Positions 35,631 through 44,200 of a DNA stretch of 64,000 nucleotides are shown here, piece after piece (positions within the stretch are counted from its first letter, which is position 1; each line of letters begins with the position of its first letter). A model generated the notes under the pieces. That model saw only the letters and a list, made by a program, of their open reading frames with translations, was not told the DNA's origin and made no database searches. Source of the DNA: SLNP01 sp964568875. GTDB taxonomy: Bacteria; Bacteroidota; Bacteroidia; Bacteroidales; VadinHA17. The translations under genes and the position numbers were made by a program. The stretch is taken from contig CAZMSH010000002.1 of the NCBI GenBank assembly GCA_964568875.1, forward strand, positions 124,001 through 188,000. Direction: 5' to 3'.

Positions 35631-37187
35631 CTACTTTGCATAACTGACCGCTCTCGTTTCCCTGATAACTGTTATCTTAACCTGACCGGGGTAGGTCATT
35701 TCATTCTGTATCTTACGGGCTATGTCTGTTGACAGCGCCTCAGCCTCCACATCAGTAACTTTCTCTGCACCAACTATTACCCTGAGCTCACGACCGGCCT
35801 GTATGGCATAGGTCTTCATAACTCCCGGGTATTGAAGTGCAAGAGATTCAAGCTCCTTCAACCTTTTAATGTAAGACTCAACAACCTCGCGACGGGCCCC
35901 GGGCCTTGCTCCCGATATTGCATCACAAACCTGTACTATCGGGGAATAAAGAGAGGTCATCTCTGTCTCGTCATGATGTGAACCAATGGCGTTGCATATT
36001 TCAGGTTTCTCCTTGTATTTCTCTGCCAGTTTCATCCCGAAAATTGCATGCGGCAATTCAGGCTCATCATCCGGAACCTTGCCAATGTCGTGCAATAATC
36101 CGGCGCGTTTGGCAATTTTAGGATTCAATCCAAGTTCAGAAGCCATAATTGCAGAGAGATTAGCCACTTCACGTGAGTGCTGCAAAAGGTTCTGTCCGTA
36201 TGAGGAACGGTATTTCATTTTCCCTATCAGTCTGACAAGTTCAGGATGCAGTCCGTGCACACCAAGGTCAATAGTGGTTCTTTTACCAACCTCCATTATC
36301 TCTTCCTCGACCTGTTTACGGGTCTTTTCCACTATCTCCTCAATGCGGGCAGGGTGTATCCTGCCATCGGTTACAAGCTGATGCAGGGCAAGTCTGGCAA
36401 CTTCACGCCTGACCGGATCAAAACCTGAAAGTACAATAGCTTCAGGTGTGTCATCAACTACAATCTCGATCCCTGTCGCAGCCTCCAATGCCCTGATATT
36501 ACGTCCCTCCCGGCCAATAATACGTCCCTTGATCTCGTCAGAGTCGATATGAAAGACAGTTACCGCATTCTCAATAGCTGTTTCAGTAGCCAGACGCTGT
36601 ATTGAATTCATAACTATTCTTTTGGCCTCCCTGTTTGCTGTCAGTTTTGCCTCATCAATAATTTCATTCACCAGAGAACCAGCTTCTATGCGAGCCTCCT
36701 CCTTCAATGATTCAATAAGCTGGCTCTTGGCCTCTTCACCCGACAGTCCGGATATCACTTCCAGCTTTTCAACCTGCTGTCTGTGCATTCGGGCAAGCTC
36801 TTCATTCTTTTTCTCAAGAAGTTCCAGTTGCTGATTAAGATTAGACCTAATTGCATCTGATTCATTGTGCTTACGCTGCAATTCCTCAAGTTTCTGATTA
36901 ATGCTTAACTCCTTCTGTCTTATCCTGTTCTCTGCCTGGGCAATCCTGCTGTTCTTTTCATTTATCACCTTCTCATGCTCACTCTTGAGCTGAAGGAATT
37001 TTTCCTTTGCCTGGAGTATCTTCTCTTTCTTTATAACCTCAGCTTCAGCTTCAGCATCGGCTACTATCTTTTTTCGCCTGCTGCTAAGGAGGGTGGCCCA
37101 TACCACCCAGGAAAAACCAAAACCTATTACAAAAGCAGAGACGCAAAATACCCAGGTCAGGCCCTCTGTTAAAAATCCAATTGTCAT
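35631..37187 (-). CDS. rny: Ribonuclease Y
   Basis: A 518-residue membrane-anchored endoribonuclease. The N-terminal helix (about 8-32) is followed by a long coiled coil (about 40-195). The KH domain (about 208-275) has IIGREGRNIRALE, and the HD domain has His366-Asp367 in LLHDIGKVPDDEPELPHA. The closing KITVIRETRAVSYAK is typical of the family. It starts mRNA decay at the membrane. The neighbouring zapA region on the same strand is a common arrangement, here with a structured intergenic RNA between them. Confidence 0.96.
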   Translation of the reverse strand: MTIGFLTEGLTWVFCVSAFVIGFGFSWVVWATLLSSRRKKIVADAEAEAEVIKKEKILQAKEKFLQLKSEHEKVINEKNSRIAQAENRIRQKELSINQKLEELQRKHNESDAIRSNLNQQLELLEKKNEELARMHRQQVEKLEVISGLSGEEAKSQLIESLKEEARIEAGSLVNEIIDEAKLTANREAKRIVMNSIQRLATETAIENAVTVFHIDSDEIKGRIIGREGRNIRALEAATGIEIVVDDTPEAIVLSGFDPVRREVARLALHQLVTDGRIHPARIEEIVEKTRKQVEEEIMEVGKRTTIDLGVHGLHPELVRLIGKMKYRSSYGQNLLQHSREVANLSAIMASELGLNPKIAKRAGLLHDIGKVPDDEPELPHAIFGMKLAEKYKEKPEICNAIGSHHDETEMTSLYSPIVQVCDAISGARPGARREVVESYIKRLKELESLALQYPGVMKTYAIQAGRELRVIVGAEKVTDVEAEALSTDIARKIQNEMTYPGQVKITVIRETRAVSYAK

Positions 37188-37203
37188 ATCTCTATTTTTT
37201 TAG

Positions 37204-37396
37204 AATAAAAAACCCGCAGTGTTTCTCCAACTTTTACAAAACCCCATTTTCACATGGTTGGAACTGCCGGTAATCTTCGAACGTCCACTGTCACGCCTGA
37301 GCGTGATCCCACCGAAGCGGGCTGAGGCCTGTTCTTGGGGAACCGAGCCTGGTTCCAGTTTTGATAGTGTTGAGTTTCAAAAATGAATGAAGAAAC
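37204..37396 (-). ncRNA. Structured RNA between zapA and rny, candidate 6S RNA (SsrS)
   Basis: This 235-bp gap has no coding sequence but several strong hairpins on the minus strand: GGAACC/GGTTCC (37339-37356); CCCGC-TTCG-GTGGG, a UUCG-capped stem (37308-37321); and TCACGC-TCAG-GCGTGA (37291-37306). TCCAAC and GTTGGA flank a further loop. The region ends in GCGGG followed by six T. The UUCG loop only exists on the minus strand, so that strand is the transcript. In enterobacteria the 6S RNA gene lies beside zapA, and the size (about 190 nt) fits. The 6S identity is inference; alternative pairings, for example with the final GCGGG, are possible. Ends are approximate. Confidence 0.5.
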
Positions 37397-37422
37397 AATG
37401 CGGGCAAACTAGTTTGCTTATG

Positions 37423-37725
37423 TTAAAGAACGCTTTGCTCTCTTTCAAGCGCTGACTCCAGCTTTTGGTTCAGCTCTTCCAGTATTTTGGGCAGATCGTC
37501 ATCACCTGACTTCTCTTCCTCATCGATGAGTTGTATCACAAATTGCAGGGCCGCCATCGCCAGAAAATCCTGGGTTTCTTTATCAACATAGCGCTGCTTG
37601 TACATCAGCACCTTGTCATTAATCAGCTTAGCTGCCTTTCGAATTTTCTCCTCATCGTCCTTCTCGATCTTCAATGGATAATACCTGTCCGCCACATTGA
37701 CCCTGATGGAAAGTTTATCATCCAT
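37423..37725 (-). CDS. zapA: Cell division protein ZapA
   Basis: A 100-residue protein with the ZapA pattern: an N-terminal LSIRVNVADRYYPLKI strand pair, EEKIRKAAKLINDKV, then a coiled-coil tail rich in Leu/Glu/Lys. ZapA binds and bundles FtsZ polymers at mid-cell. It is 6 nt downstream of a small coiled-coil gene and upstream of the structured RNA and rny. Confidence 0.9.
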   Translation of the reverse strand: MDDKLSIRVNVADRYYPLKIEKDDEEKIRKAAKLINDKVLMYKQRYVDKETQDFLAMAALQFVIQLIDEEEKSGDDDLPKILEELNQKLESALEREQSVL

Positions 37726-37731
37726 TGTATA

Positions 37732-38025
37732 TTATCTGTTTAAAAGAGCAATACATTTGTCAATTTCCCGCACCAACTCGTTAAGCTTCCTCTTCGCTTC
37801 CCGGGCATTCTCTCCTTCGCCCAGAATTGCGCCTGTCAGCTTCACTCGCTCGTAACTTCTTTTTAACTCTTCAAATTCCGATTCCCTGTGCTGCAGACGA
37901 ATGCTTAATTCATTTACCTCCTTCTGCAATCCGTCGTATCCGGACTTAAGAGTGTTATACTCATCCAACAATTTTGAGATATTCTTGTTCAATAATATAA
38001 CACCTTCAAGAACCTTCTCCGACAT
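37732..38025 (-). CDS. Small coiled-coil protein upstream of zapA
   Basis: A 97-residue protein (MSEKVLEGVILLN start) that is almost entirely predicted coiled coil (ISKLLDEYNTLKSGYDGLQK..., split by a short loop at GAILGEGENAREAKRK). No enzymatic motif is present. Its place 6 nt before zapA suggests a division-linked partner, like ZapB-type proteins, but sequence similarity is not enough to name it. The ATG at 38025 is preferred to 38073, because the extra 16 residues carry no coiled-coil pattern. Confidence 0.7.
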   Translation of the reverse strand: MSEKVLEGVILLNKNISKLLDEYNTLKSGYDGLQKEVNELSIRLQHRESEFEELKRSYERVKLTGAILGEGENAREAKRKLNELVREIDKCIALLNR

Positions 38026-38090
38026 ACCAGAAATCTTTAATACAAAAGTAGCGAATTCTTGCATTATTGCCAAAAAACAGAAAAAAATAG

Positions 38091-38120
38091 TTGCAGGTTA
38101 ACAGCTTTCAGATAGTTTTG
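38091..38120 (+). promoter_or_regulatory. Candidate promoter of the M23 peptidase gene
   Basis: A TTG (38091-38093) and TAGTTTTG (38113-38120) are spaced by 19 nt, matching the Bacteroidota -33 TTTG / -7 TAnnTTTG layout. The implied start site is about 30 nt before the ATG at 38157. Confidence 0.55.
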
Positions 38121-38156
38121 CAGCTTTATTGAAATAAGCAGATTACTACTTAAAAC

Positions 38157-39875
38157 ATGTTCAAACGCGCACTACTGTTATCATCGATTCTATTATTTAC
38201 TTCAATGTCCGGAGACAACCCTGACCGCACTCTTTTTGTTTCACCTGTCAGGATTCCACTTCTTCTATCAGCGAATTTCGCCGAAATCAGATCAGATCAT
38301 TTTCACTCAGGTATCGATATCAGAACGCAGGGCGTAATCGGACATGAAATTGTGGCTGCTGCATCAGGATATGTATACAGAATATCTGTTTCTCCCGGAG
38401 GCTTTGGCAAAGCTCTCTATCTTCGTCACCCTTCAGGTTATTCAACCGTATACGCCCACCTCGACAGGTTCATACCAGAAATTGAAAAATATGTGACTGA
38501 ACAACAATATGAAAGGCAAAGTTTTTCAGTTAATCTCTTTCCCCCTGCAGGAAAGTTCGAATTCAGGCAGGGTCAGCTTATTGCTTTTTCAGGGAACTCA
38601 GGAAGCAGCAGCGGGCCGCACCTCCATTACGAAATAAGAAGATCTGACAGTGAAATACCTCTCGATCCGTTACTTTTCGATTTCGGAGTAAAAGATAACA
38701 TCAAACCAATTATTGAAAATCTCGCTGTCTATCCGGCCGATGCCTCAACAGCAGTCAACGGAAGCAACCAGGAATTATTACTGCAGACACACGGGAGCCA
38801 CGGCAATTACTATATCAGAAGCGATCGCCCGATTATCATCAGCGGACCTGCAGGGTTTGGCATACGTACATACGATCTGCTAAATAACAGCTGGAACCGC
38901 TGCGGAGTATACTCAATTGAACTGCTAATTGACGGAGAGACATATTATCATTTTGCAATGGACAAATTTTCTTTTGGTGAGACAAGGTACATAAACAGTC
39001 ACATCGATTTCAGGCGGAAAATAAATGATAATGTAACAATCCAGCAGACCTTTGCAGCACCAAACGACAGGCTTAGCACCTACAGAGTTCTGAAGGATCG
39101 TGGTATTTTCGATTTTTGCAGTGATACAACACATACAATTCAGATTGTAGTTACCGATTCACATGAAAACTCTTCGGTTCTGACCTTCAAAGTAAAATCA
39201 GAAAATATCATAAGGTCAGAAGAGGCAATAGCTGAACCAAATGGACGGTTACTCCAGTATGACAAACAATACCGGATGTCTGACGGGGACATTTCTGTTT
39301 CAATACCTGAAAACTCATTCTACGACAACGTAATATTCTACTTCAGCCGATCTGCTCAACCCGTACACCTCTATTCTGACATATTCACCATAATGGACAG
39401 GTTTACGCCCATTCACAATACCTACAAGCTTTCAATAAAACCAAAGGTAATTCCACAGGGATTGAAAGAAAAAATGGCTATAGTATCTCCAGGCGACAAT
39501 GGAAAAGCTTCTTATGTAGGGGGAGAATGGTCAGGCGAATTCCTTGAGGTTGACACTCGCAGCTTCGGTAAGTTCTCAATTGGAATAGACACCATTCCAC
39601 CAGTAATAAATACCAATGGATTTAAAAGCGGTATTGACATTACCGGCAGGCGTGAACTGAGGTTCATTATAAGCGATGACTTCTCGGGTATTAAAAATTA
39701 TGAAGCTTTTATTGATGGCAAATGGGCGCTTTTCGAATATGACGCCAAGAATAATCTGATAACTCATCGTCTGGATTCCGGACGGACCACGAAAGGCTCT
39801 GATCACACCCTGCTTATCCGCGTAACTGATAACAGAAATAACGTCAGTGAATTCAGCGCAGATTTCAGGTGGTAA
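38157..39875 (+). CDS. M23-family metallopeptidase (LytM-type)
   Basis: A 572-residue exported protein. A short signal peptide (about 1-19) is followed by an N-terminal M23 domain. Zinc ligands are His50 and Asp54 in HFHSGIDI and His157, with catalytic His155, in SSGPHLHYEI. The middle and C-terminal regions are beta-sandwich-like, with phrases such as DDFSGIKNYEAFIDG typical of Ig-like modules. Family members cut peptide bridges of peptidoglycan or regulate amidases. The M23 core at the N-terminus, ahead of a long Ig-like tail, is a common Bacteroidota layout. It is divergent from the zapA operon. Confidence 0.9.
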   Translation: MFKRALLLSSILLFTSMSGDNPDRTLFVSPVRIPLLLSANFAEIRSDHFHSGIDIRTQGVIGHEIVAAASGYVYRISVSPGGFGKALYLRHPSGYSTVYAHLDRFIPEIEKYVTEQQYERQSFSVNLFPPAGKFEFRQGQLIAFSGNSGSSSGPHLHYEIRRSDSEIPLDPLLFDFGVKDNIKPIIENLAVYPADASTAVNGSNQELLLQTHGSHGNYYIRSDRPIIISGPAGFGIRTYDLLNNSWNRCGVYSIELLIDGETYYHFAMDKFSFGETRYINSHIDFRRKINDNVTIQQTFAAPNDRLSTYRVLKDRGIFDFCSDTTHTIQIVVTDSHENSSVLTFKVKSENIIRSEEAIAEPNGRLLQYDKQYRMSDGDISVSIPENSFYDNVIFYFSRSAQPVHLYSDIFTIMDRFTPIHNTYKLSIKPKVIPQGLKEKMAIVSPGDNGKASYVGGEWSGEFLEVDTRSFGKFSIGIDTIPPVINTNGFKSGIDITGRRELRFIISDDFSGIKNYEAFIDGKWALFEYDAKNNLITHRLDSGRTTKGSDHTLLIRVTDNRNNVSEFSADFRW

Positions 39876-39877
39876 GT

Positions 39878-39905
39878 CAGGTTGCAGGTTCCAGGTTACA
39901 GGTTG
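39878..39905. repeat. Period-7 tandem array (CAGGTTN)x4
   Basis: Four consecutive heptamers, CAGGTT plus G, C, A and G, start three bases after the M23 stop codon. The last unit base varies. Nothing else was seen in the gap before the converging nucleotidyltransferase gene. Confidence 0.9.
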
Positions 39906-39986
39906 TCAATGCCGTGGCCGGTTCTTGTTTTTATCATGCCATATCCGCAATGGTTCACAGTAAGACTTCCTTCACCCTGGCACCCT

Positions 39987-40886
39987 TTAAAATAATTTAG
40001 CCGGATATATTCCTGCCTCGACCATTTTATTGATACTATCAACAACGAATGGTTTATCTTCCCGGTAGGTAACTCCAAACCACTTGCCATCGGTCTCAAG
40101 TACCTTTATCGAGATTTCTCCACTCTTAACGTACTTATCTACTGATGTTGGTATATCAAGTTCAGCTGTCGGATCATCAATCCTGGTCTTCAGAAACAGT
40201 GTAAATTCATTTTCAAGCAACTCATATATTGAAGGCTTGAATCCCCAGAGATTCATTGACACTATTTCCCTGCCGGTGAATTCCAGGTCTTTATCATCGG
40301 GGCCCGGAGCAAAAATACCTTTATCGGTTTTTGAAATTTTACGGGTTTCGACAATACCCTCCAGTAATCCTGTTGCTCCAACACGGCAGACTCCACGGTT
40401 CACATGTCCGTGATCTGATAGCGTGTTCCCCATAGGATAGCCAATAAGAGAATAGTTGCTGTCGTCCTTATCGTTAACAAGAAAGTCTTTCAATATTTCA
40501 AATGATTCCACCCCGTAATAGTCATCTGCATTTATAACTCCGAATGGTTCATTGATTTTTTCTCTCGTTACCAGAATTGCATGGCTGGTACCCCATGGCT
40601 TCGATCTGCCTTCGGGCACCTTATATCCTGTCGGCAGATTATCAAGCTCCTGAAATACATATTCTATTTTAATATGATCTTTCAATCTGTCGATAAAAGC
40701 CTCACGGAAAGGTTCTTCAATATCGCGCCTTATGACGAAGACAATCTTTCCAAACCCAGCCCTTATCGCATCATAAATGGAATAATCTATTATAGTTTCG
40801 CCCGAAGGGCCTACCTGGTCAAGCTGCTTGAGACCTCCGTAGCGGCTTCCCATCCCGGCCGCCAGTACCATTAAAGTTGGTTTCAT
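39987..40886 (-). CDS. Sugar-1-phosphate nucleotidyltransferase family protein
   Basis: A 299-residue Rossmann-like protein with the pyrophosphorylase signature MVLAAGMGSRYGGLKQLDQVG (read as LAAGMGSRYGG then K) at the start, GTSHAILVT and NADDYYG (the Mg2+-binding Asp). This pattern is found in UTP/glucose-1-phosphate and related nucleotidyltransferases. It makes an NDP-sugar from NTP and a sugar-1-phosphate; which sugar is unknown. It could feed the glycan locus 5 kb away but is not linked by operon structure. Confidence 0.82.
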   Translation of the reverse strand: MKPTLMVLAAGMGSRYGGLKQLDQVGPSGETIIDYSIYDAIRAGFGKIVFVIRRDIEEPFREAFIDRLKDHIKIEYVFQELDNLPTGYKVPEGRSKPWGTSHAILVTREKINEPFGVINADDYYGVESFEILKDFLVNDKDDSNYSLIGYPMGNTLSDHGHVNRGVCRVGATGLLEGIVETRKISKTDKGIFAPGPDDKDLEFTGREIVSMNLWGFKPSIYELLENEFTLFLKTRIDDPTAELDIPTSVDKYVKSGEISIKVLETDGKWFGVTYREDKPFVVDSINKMVEAGIYPAKLF

Positions 40887-40983
40887 ATTTGTTGTATTTG
40901 GTTTTGCTACAATATTAGGAAAAAAAGACGATCTTTAAATAATTTTGAAGGTTAAGGATAGAGGATTGTGTCAACAAATCTGA

Positions 40984-41007
40984 AATCGTTAATCGTTAAT
41001 CGTTAAT
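40984..41007. repeat. Period-7 tandem array (AATCGTT)x3.4
   Basis: Three exact heptamers AATCGTT plus AAT end 5 bases before the cutC ATG, so the array fills the space where a ribosome-binding site would lie. No other sequence of note is present in the 126-bp gap. Confidence 0.9.
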
Positions 41008-41012
41008 AGTAT

Positions 41013-41756
41013 ATGATAATAGAGGTTTGTATTGATTCGGTAGAGTCTGCGATAAACGCAGAAGCAGGCGGTGCTGACCGTCTAGAGCTATGTGCAGCCC
41101 TTGAAATAGGTGGAATTACACCAGGTCCGGGTTTAATCGAATCAGTAATTGCCAACGTGACTATACCTGTCAATGTTATGATCAGGCCCAGAGGCGGCGA
41201 CTTTCTTTATTCTGACGCTGAATTTGAGGTAATGCGGCGTGATATTGACTTTTCGCGGGAAGCAGGTGCTGCCGGAATTGTGCTGGGCATTCTGATGCCT
41301 GACGGAAGTATAGATTTTGACCGTACAGCCTACCTTATAGAATATGCGGCACCAATGCCCGTAACATTTCACAGGGCATTTGATATGACAGCTGACCCAT
41401 TCCAGGCAGTTGAAGATATTATTTCTGCCGGCACTGCAAGAATCCTTACTTCAGGACAGGGTATAACTGCCTCTGATGGAGCAGTATTGATTGGTGAACT
41501 GGTAAAACTTGCTGATGATCGGATAATAATAATGCCAGGGTCAGGGCTAAACGAAGAGAATATTTCAGAAATAGCCCGTATCACAGGCGCCTCAGAATTT
41601 CATCTCACCGGCAGGATTGTTACCGAAAGCGGCATGTTATTTCGCAGGCCCGAAGTATCACTCGGGAATCCGGCTATGAGAGACGAAGAATACCTGCTGA
41701 AAATAGCTGATACAGAAAGAGTAGCAAAAATTAAGAAACTACTCTCAATCAACTGA
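41013..41756 (+). CDS. cutC: CutC family protein
   Basis: A 247-residue TIM-barrel protein with the CutC signature: EVCIDSVESAINAEAGGADRLELCAAL (residues 3-29, read as AGGADRLELCA), PVNVMIRPRGGDF and MPGSGLNEENI. Originally linked to copper tolerance in E. coli, the family's biochemical role remains uncertain. It is a single gene here, not next to the copper ATPase 12 kb away. Confidence 0.92.
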   Translation: MIIEVCIDSVESAINAEAGGADRLELCAALEIGGITPGPGLIESVIANVTIPVNVMIRPRGGDFLYSDAEFEVMRRDIDFSREAGAAGIVLGILMPDGSIDFDRTAYLIEYAAPMPVTFHRAFDMTADPFQAVEDIISAGTARILTSGQGITASDGAVLIGELVKLADDRIIIMPGSGLNEENISEIARITGASEFHLTGRIVTESGMLFRRPEVSLGNPAMRDEEYLLKIADTERVAKIKKLLSIN

Positions 41757-41784
41757 CTTAAAAATCTTCAGGTCAGCTCGATAT

Positions 41785-41824
41785 ATTTGCTCATTTGCTA
41801 ATTATCACATTACCACATTATCAC
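41785..41824. repeat. Period-8 tandem array (five units)
   Basis: Five octamers in a row: ATTTGCTC, ATTTGCTA, ATTATCAC, ATTACCAC, ATTATCAC. They share the start ATT and a C at position 6 or 7. The array lies in the 136-bp gap between cutC and the C69 peptidase gene. Confidence 0.8.
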
Positions 41825-41892
41825 ATAATTTTTCCTATCTTGCCGCCTGTTTCCTTTTTAAAATCATTAGTCTAACAAACAACAAATCAACT

Positions 41893-43584
41893 ATGAAAAG
41901 ACTGGCGACTTATATCTTCGCGGTATCGGCTGTTTTGCTTGTAACCGCAACCGTTTCCGATGCCTGTACCAACCTGCTTATCACAAAAGGGGCATCAAAA
42001 GACGGCTCAACCATGGTAACATATTCAGCCGATTCGCATGTATTGTACGGGGAGCTATACTTCTGGCCTGCCCGCAAATGGCCCGCCGGCTCAACCCTGG
42101 ATGTTTACGAATGGGATACCGGTAAATTTTTGGGGGAAATCCCACAGGCATCAGAGACATATTCAGTGGTCGGCAATATGAATGAACATCAGCTTGCAAT
42201 TGGCGAGACCACCTACGGTGGAAGAAGCGAACTTGGTAACAGCCAAGGAATTATCGACTACGGCAGTCTGATATACATTACCCTGCAAAGGGCTAAAACA
42301 GCCCGTGAAGCCATCTATACCATAGTGAAACTTACCGATGAATTCGGCTATTACAGCTCAGGAGAGTCTTTCTCAATTGCCGACAAGGATGAGGTATGGA
42401 TTATGGAATTGATCGGCAAAGGCGAGGGTAAGAAAGGTATCCTCTGGGTGGCGCGCCGCATTCCGGATGGATATATATCAGGACATGCAAATCAGGCAAG
42501 GATAACAACTTGGCCGCTGGCTGACGGAAAAACATCAATCACATCAAACGAGATCGATAAGATATTCAATCCGGAAGTTGAAAATGCATATGCCGCCGAT
42601 GTGATACAGGTAGCACGCGATATGGGATGGTATAACGGCGATGACGTCGATTTCAGCTTCAGCGACACCTATGCACCACTTGATTTTGGTGCAGCCAGGT
42701 TCTGCGAGGCAAGAGTCTGGTCGGCTTTCAATAAAGTTAACAGCCAGATGGGCAGGTACCTTAACTACGCTATGGGCTATGATCTGACCGAAAGAATGCC
42801 GCTCTGGATCAAACCTGATGAAAAACTCAGTGTCAGGGATGTGATGAATCTTATGCGCGACTACTACCAGAATACACCAATGGATATGACCAAGGATGTC
42901 GGGGCCGGTCCTTACGGAAGCACCGTCAGGTGGAGACCAATGCAGTATACTGTTGACGGTGAGGATTATATACAGGAAAGAGCCATATCTACGCAACAGA
43001 CAGGCTTCTCTTTCGTCTCTCAAAGCCGCAACTGGCTGCCCGACCCCATAGGTGGAATTCTCTGGTTCGGCGTCGATGATACTTACTATACCGTTTATAC
43101 TCCGATGTATTGCGGTATGACAGAGATACCACATGCATTTGCCGAAGGAAACGGAGATATCATGACTTACAGCGAAACTGCAGCCTTCTGGGTATTCAAC
43201 CAGGTGACAGATTTTGCATATTCAAGAACCAGGCTTGTTATTGATGACCTGCAATCCAAACAAGATGAACTGGAAGAAGGCTACATATCAGCAATCGCTG
43301 AAACAGACAGGCAGGCAGCCGAACTCTACTCAAAGAGCCCGAAGAAAGCTCTGGAATTCATTACCGATTATTCGAAGAACGCCGGTAACCAGACTGTCAC
43401 AGAATGGAAAGAGCTTTACAAATTCCTGTTCACCAAATATCTTGACGGTAATATTAAAACCCCTGTGCCACTGCCTTATAATCATAAATATGTAAACCCG
43501 AAGGTGGTACAGCCCGGATACGGCGATGAATGGAACCGCAGAATTGTAAAAGACACAGGAAACAAGCTAAAAGTAAAGAAGTAA
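41893..43584 (+). CDS. C69-family dipeptidase (PepD-like, Ntn hydrolase)
   Basis: A 563-residue exported peptidase. Residues 1-24 form a signal peptide, and cleavage would expose Cys25 (DA|CTNLLITKGASKDGS), the N-terminal nucleophile of C69 peptidases. Further family patterns are QLAIGETTYGGR, IMELIGKGEG and AISTQQTGFSFVSQSRNWLPDPIGGILWFGVDD (split into shorter conserved blocks). It splits dipeptides, and the signal peptide places it in the periplasm or outside. Unlike forms that need propeptide removal, maturation here could be done by signal peptidase alone; this is inference. Confidence 0.93.
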   Translation: MKRLATYIFAVSAVLLVTATVSDACTNLLITKGASKDGSTMVTYSADSHVLYGELYFWPARKWPAGSTLDVYEWDTGKFLGEIPQASETYSVVGNMNEHQLAIGETTYGGRSELGNSQGIIDYGSLIYITLQRAKTAREAIYTIVKLTDEFGYYSSGESFSIADKDEVWIMELIGKGEGKKGILWVARRIPDGYISGHANQARITTWPLADGKTSITSNEIDKIFNPEVENAYAADVIQVARDMGWYNGDDVDFSFSDTYAPLDFGAARFCEARVWSAFNKVNSQMGRYLNYAMGYDLTERMPLWIKPDEKLSVRDVMNLMRDYYQNTPMDMTKDVGAGPYGSTVRWRPMQYTVDGEDYIQERAISTQQTGFSFVSQSRNWLPDPIGGILWFGVDDTYYTVYTPMYCGMTEIPHAFAEGNGDIMTYSETAAFWVFNQVTDFAYSRTRLVIDDLQSKQDELEEGYISAIAETDRQAAELYSKSPKKALEFITDYSKNAGNQTVTEWKELYKFLFTKYLDGNIKTPVPLPYNHKYVNPKVVQPGYGDEWNRRIVKDTGNKLKVKK

Positions 43585-43622
43585 TCAACTGCATGAATTA
43601 CTATACCATTTTTTGAAACCGA

Positions 43623-43655
43623 TTGCTTATTATCAGAAAAATATTTGTACATTTG
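43623..43655 (+). promoter_or_regulatory. Candidate promoter of rplS
   Basis: TTG (43623-43625) and TACATTTG (43648-43655) fit the -33/-7 consensus with a 22-nt spacer. They lie inside the longer possible reading frame, which supports the start at 43703 and a leader of about 40 nt. Confidence 0.5.
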
Positions 43656-43702
43656 CGACCGATTTCAGGAAAAGATATATTGATATTAAAATATTGCGTG
43701 AG

Positions 43703-44050
43703 ATGAACTTAATGAACGTTATAGAGAAGGAATATGCTGTAGAGGCACAGTTTCCTAAATTCAGGGCAGGTGATACCGTTACCGTGCATTATAAAATAAA
43801 GGAGGGAAACAAGGAGCGAATACAGCAGTTCCGCGGTGTTGTTATTCAAAGATCGGGAAGTAAACATACTGAGACTTTTACCGTCCGTAAGATGTCAGGC
43901 AACATCGGCGTTGAGAGGATCTTCCCTGTAGCTTCACCCTTCGTTGACAAGATAGAGGTAAATAAGTACGGCAAAGTGCGCAGGGCAAGAATATTCTACC
44001 TGAGAAAACTTACCGGTAAAAAAGCCAGAATTAAGGAAAGGATCTTCTAA
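43703..44050 (+). CDS. rplS: 50S ribosomal protein L19
   Basis: A 115-residue L19: the FRAGDTVTVHYKIKEGNKER block, QQFRGVVIQRSGSKHTETFTVRK, VGVERIFP-like GVERIFPVASPFVDKIEV, and RRARIFYLRKLTGKKARI at the end. It lies at the 30S-50S interface. The start at 43703 (MNLMNVIEKEYA) aligns with the usual L19 N-terminus; ATG 43712 is an alternative. A strong terminator follows, so the gene is monocistronic. Confidence 0.96.
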   Translation: MNLMNVIEKEYAVEAQFPKFRAGDTVTVHYKIKEGNKERIQQFRGVVIQRSGSKHTETFTVRKMSGNIGVERIFPVASPFVDKIEVNKYGKVRRARIFYLRKLTGKKARIKERIF

Positions 44051-44072
44051 AAACAGAGTTCAGAAAAATTAA

Positions 44073-44105
44073 AAGGCTGCCCCGATTACCGAGGCGGCCT
44101 TTTTT
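44073..44105 (+). terminator. Terminator of rplS
   Basis: AAGGCTGCC (44073-44081) pairs with GGCGGCCTT (44093-44101) over 9 bp with one G-T pair, followed by six T (44100-44105). Confidence 0.85.
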
Positions 44106-44107
44106 AT

Positions 44108-44135
44108 GTTACGAGTTGCGTGTTGCGTGTTACAG
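44108..44135. repeat. Period-7 tandem array GTTACGA/GTTGCGT (four units)
   Basis: GTTACGA, GTTGCGT, GTTGCGT, GTTACAG follow one another directly after the rplS terminator. Confidence 0.85.
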
Positions 44136-44160
44136 GGTTCAGGACAAAGAGCTCAATCAC

Positions 44161-44200
44161 CGTTTACCGTTTACCGTTTACGGTTTACCGTCCACCGTCC
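44161..44200. repeat. Period-7 tandem array (CGTTTAC)x5.7
   Basis: Three exact CGTTTAC units are followed by GGTTTAC, CGTCCAC and a partial CGTCC. The array touches the stop codon of the converging AsmA-like gene (44201-44203). Confidence 0.9.

Noticed and set aside
37200..37396. Short peptide gene in the zapA-rny gap
   Set aside because: No open frame of useful length; stems and the UUCG loop indicate RNA instead.
42544..43134. 196-codon antisense frame in the C69 peptidase gene
   Set aside because: Sense frame has a signal peptide and catalytic Cys; the antisense product has no recognisable features.
39878..44200. CRISPR or IS-end explanation for the period-7 arrays
   Set aside because: Units are 7 nt, contiguous, with no spacers, terminal inverted repeats or transposase.
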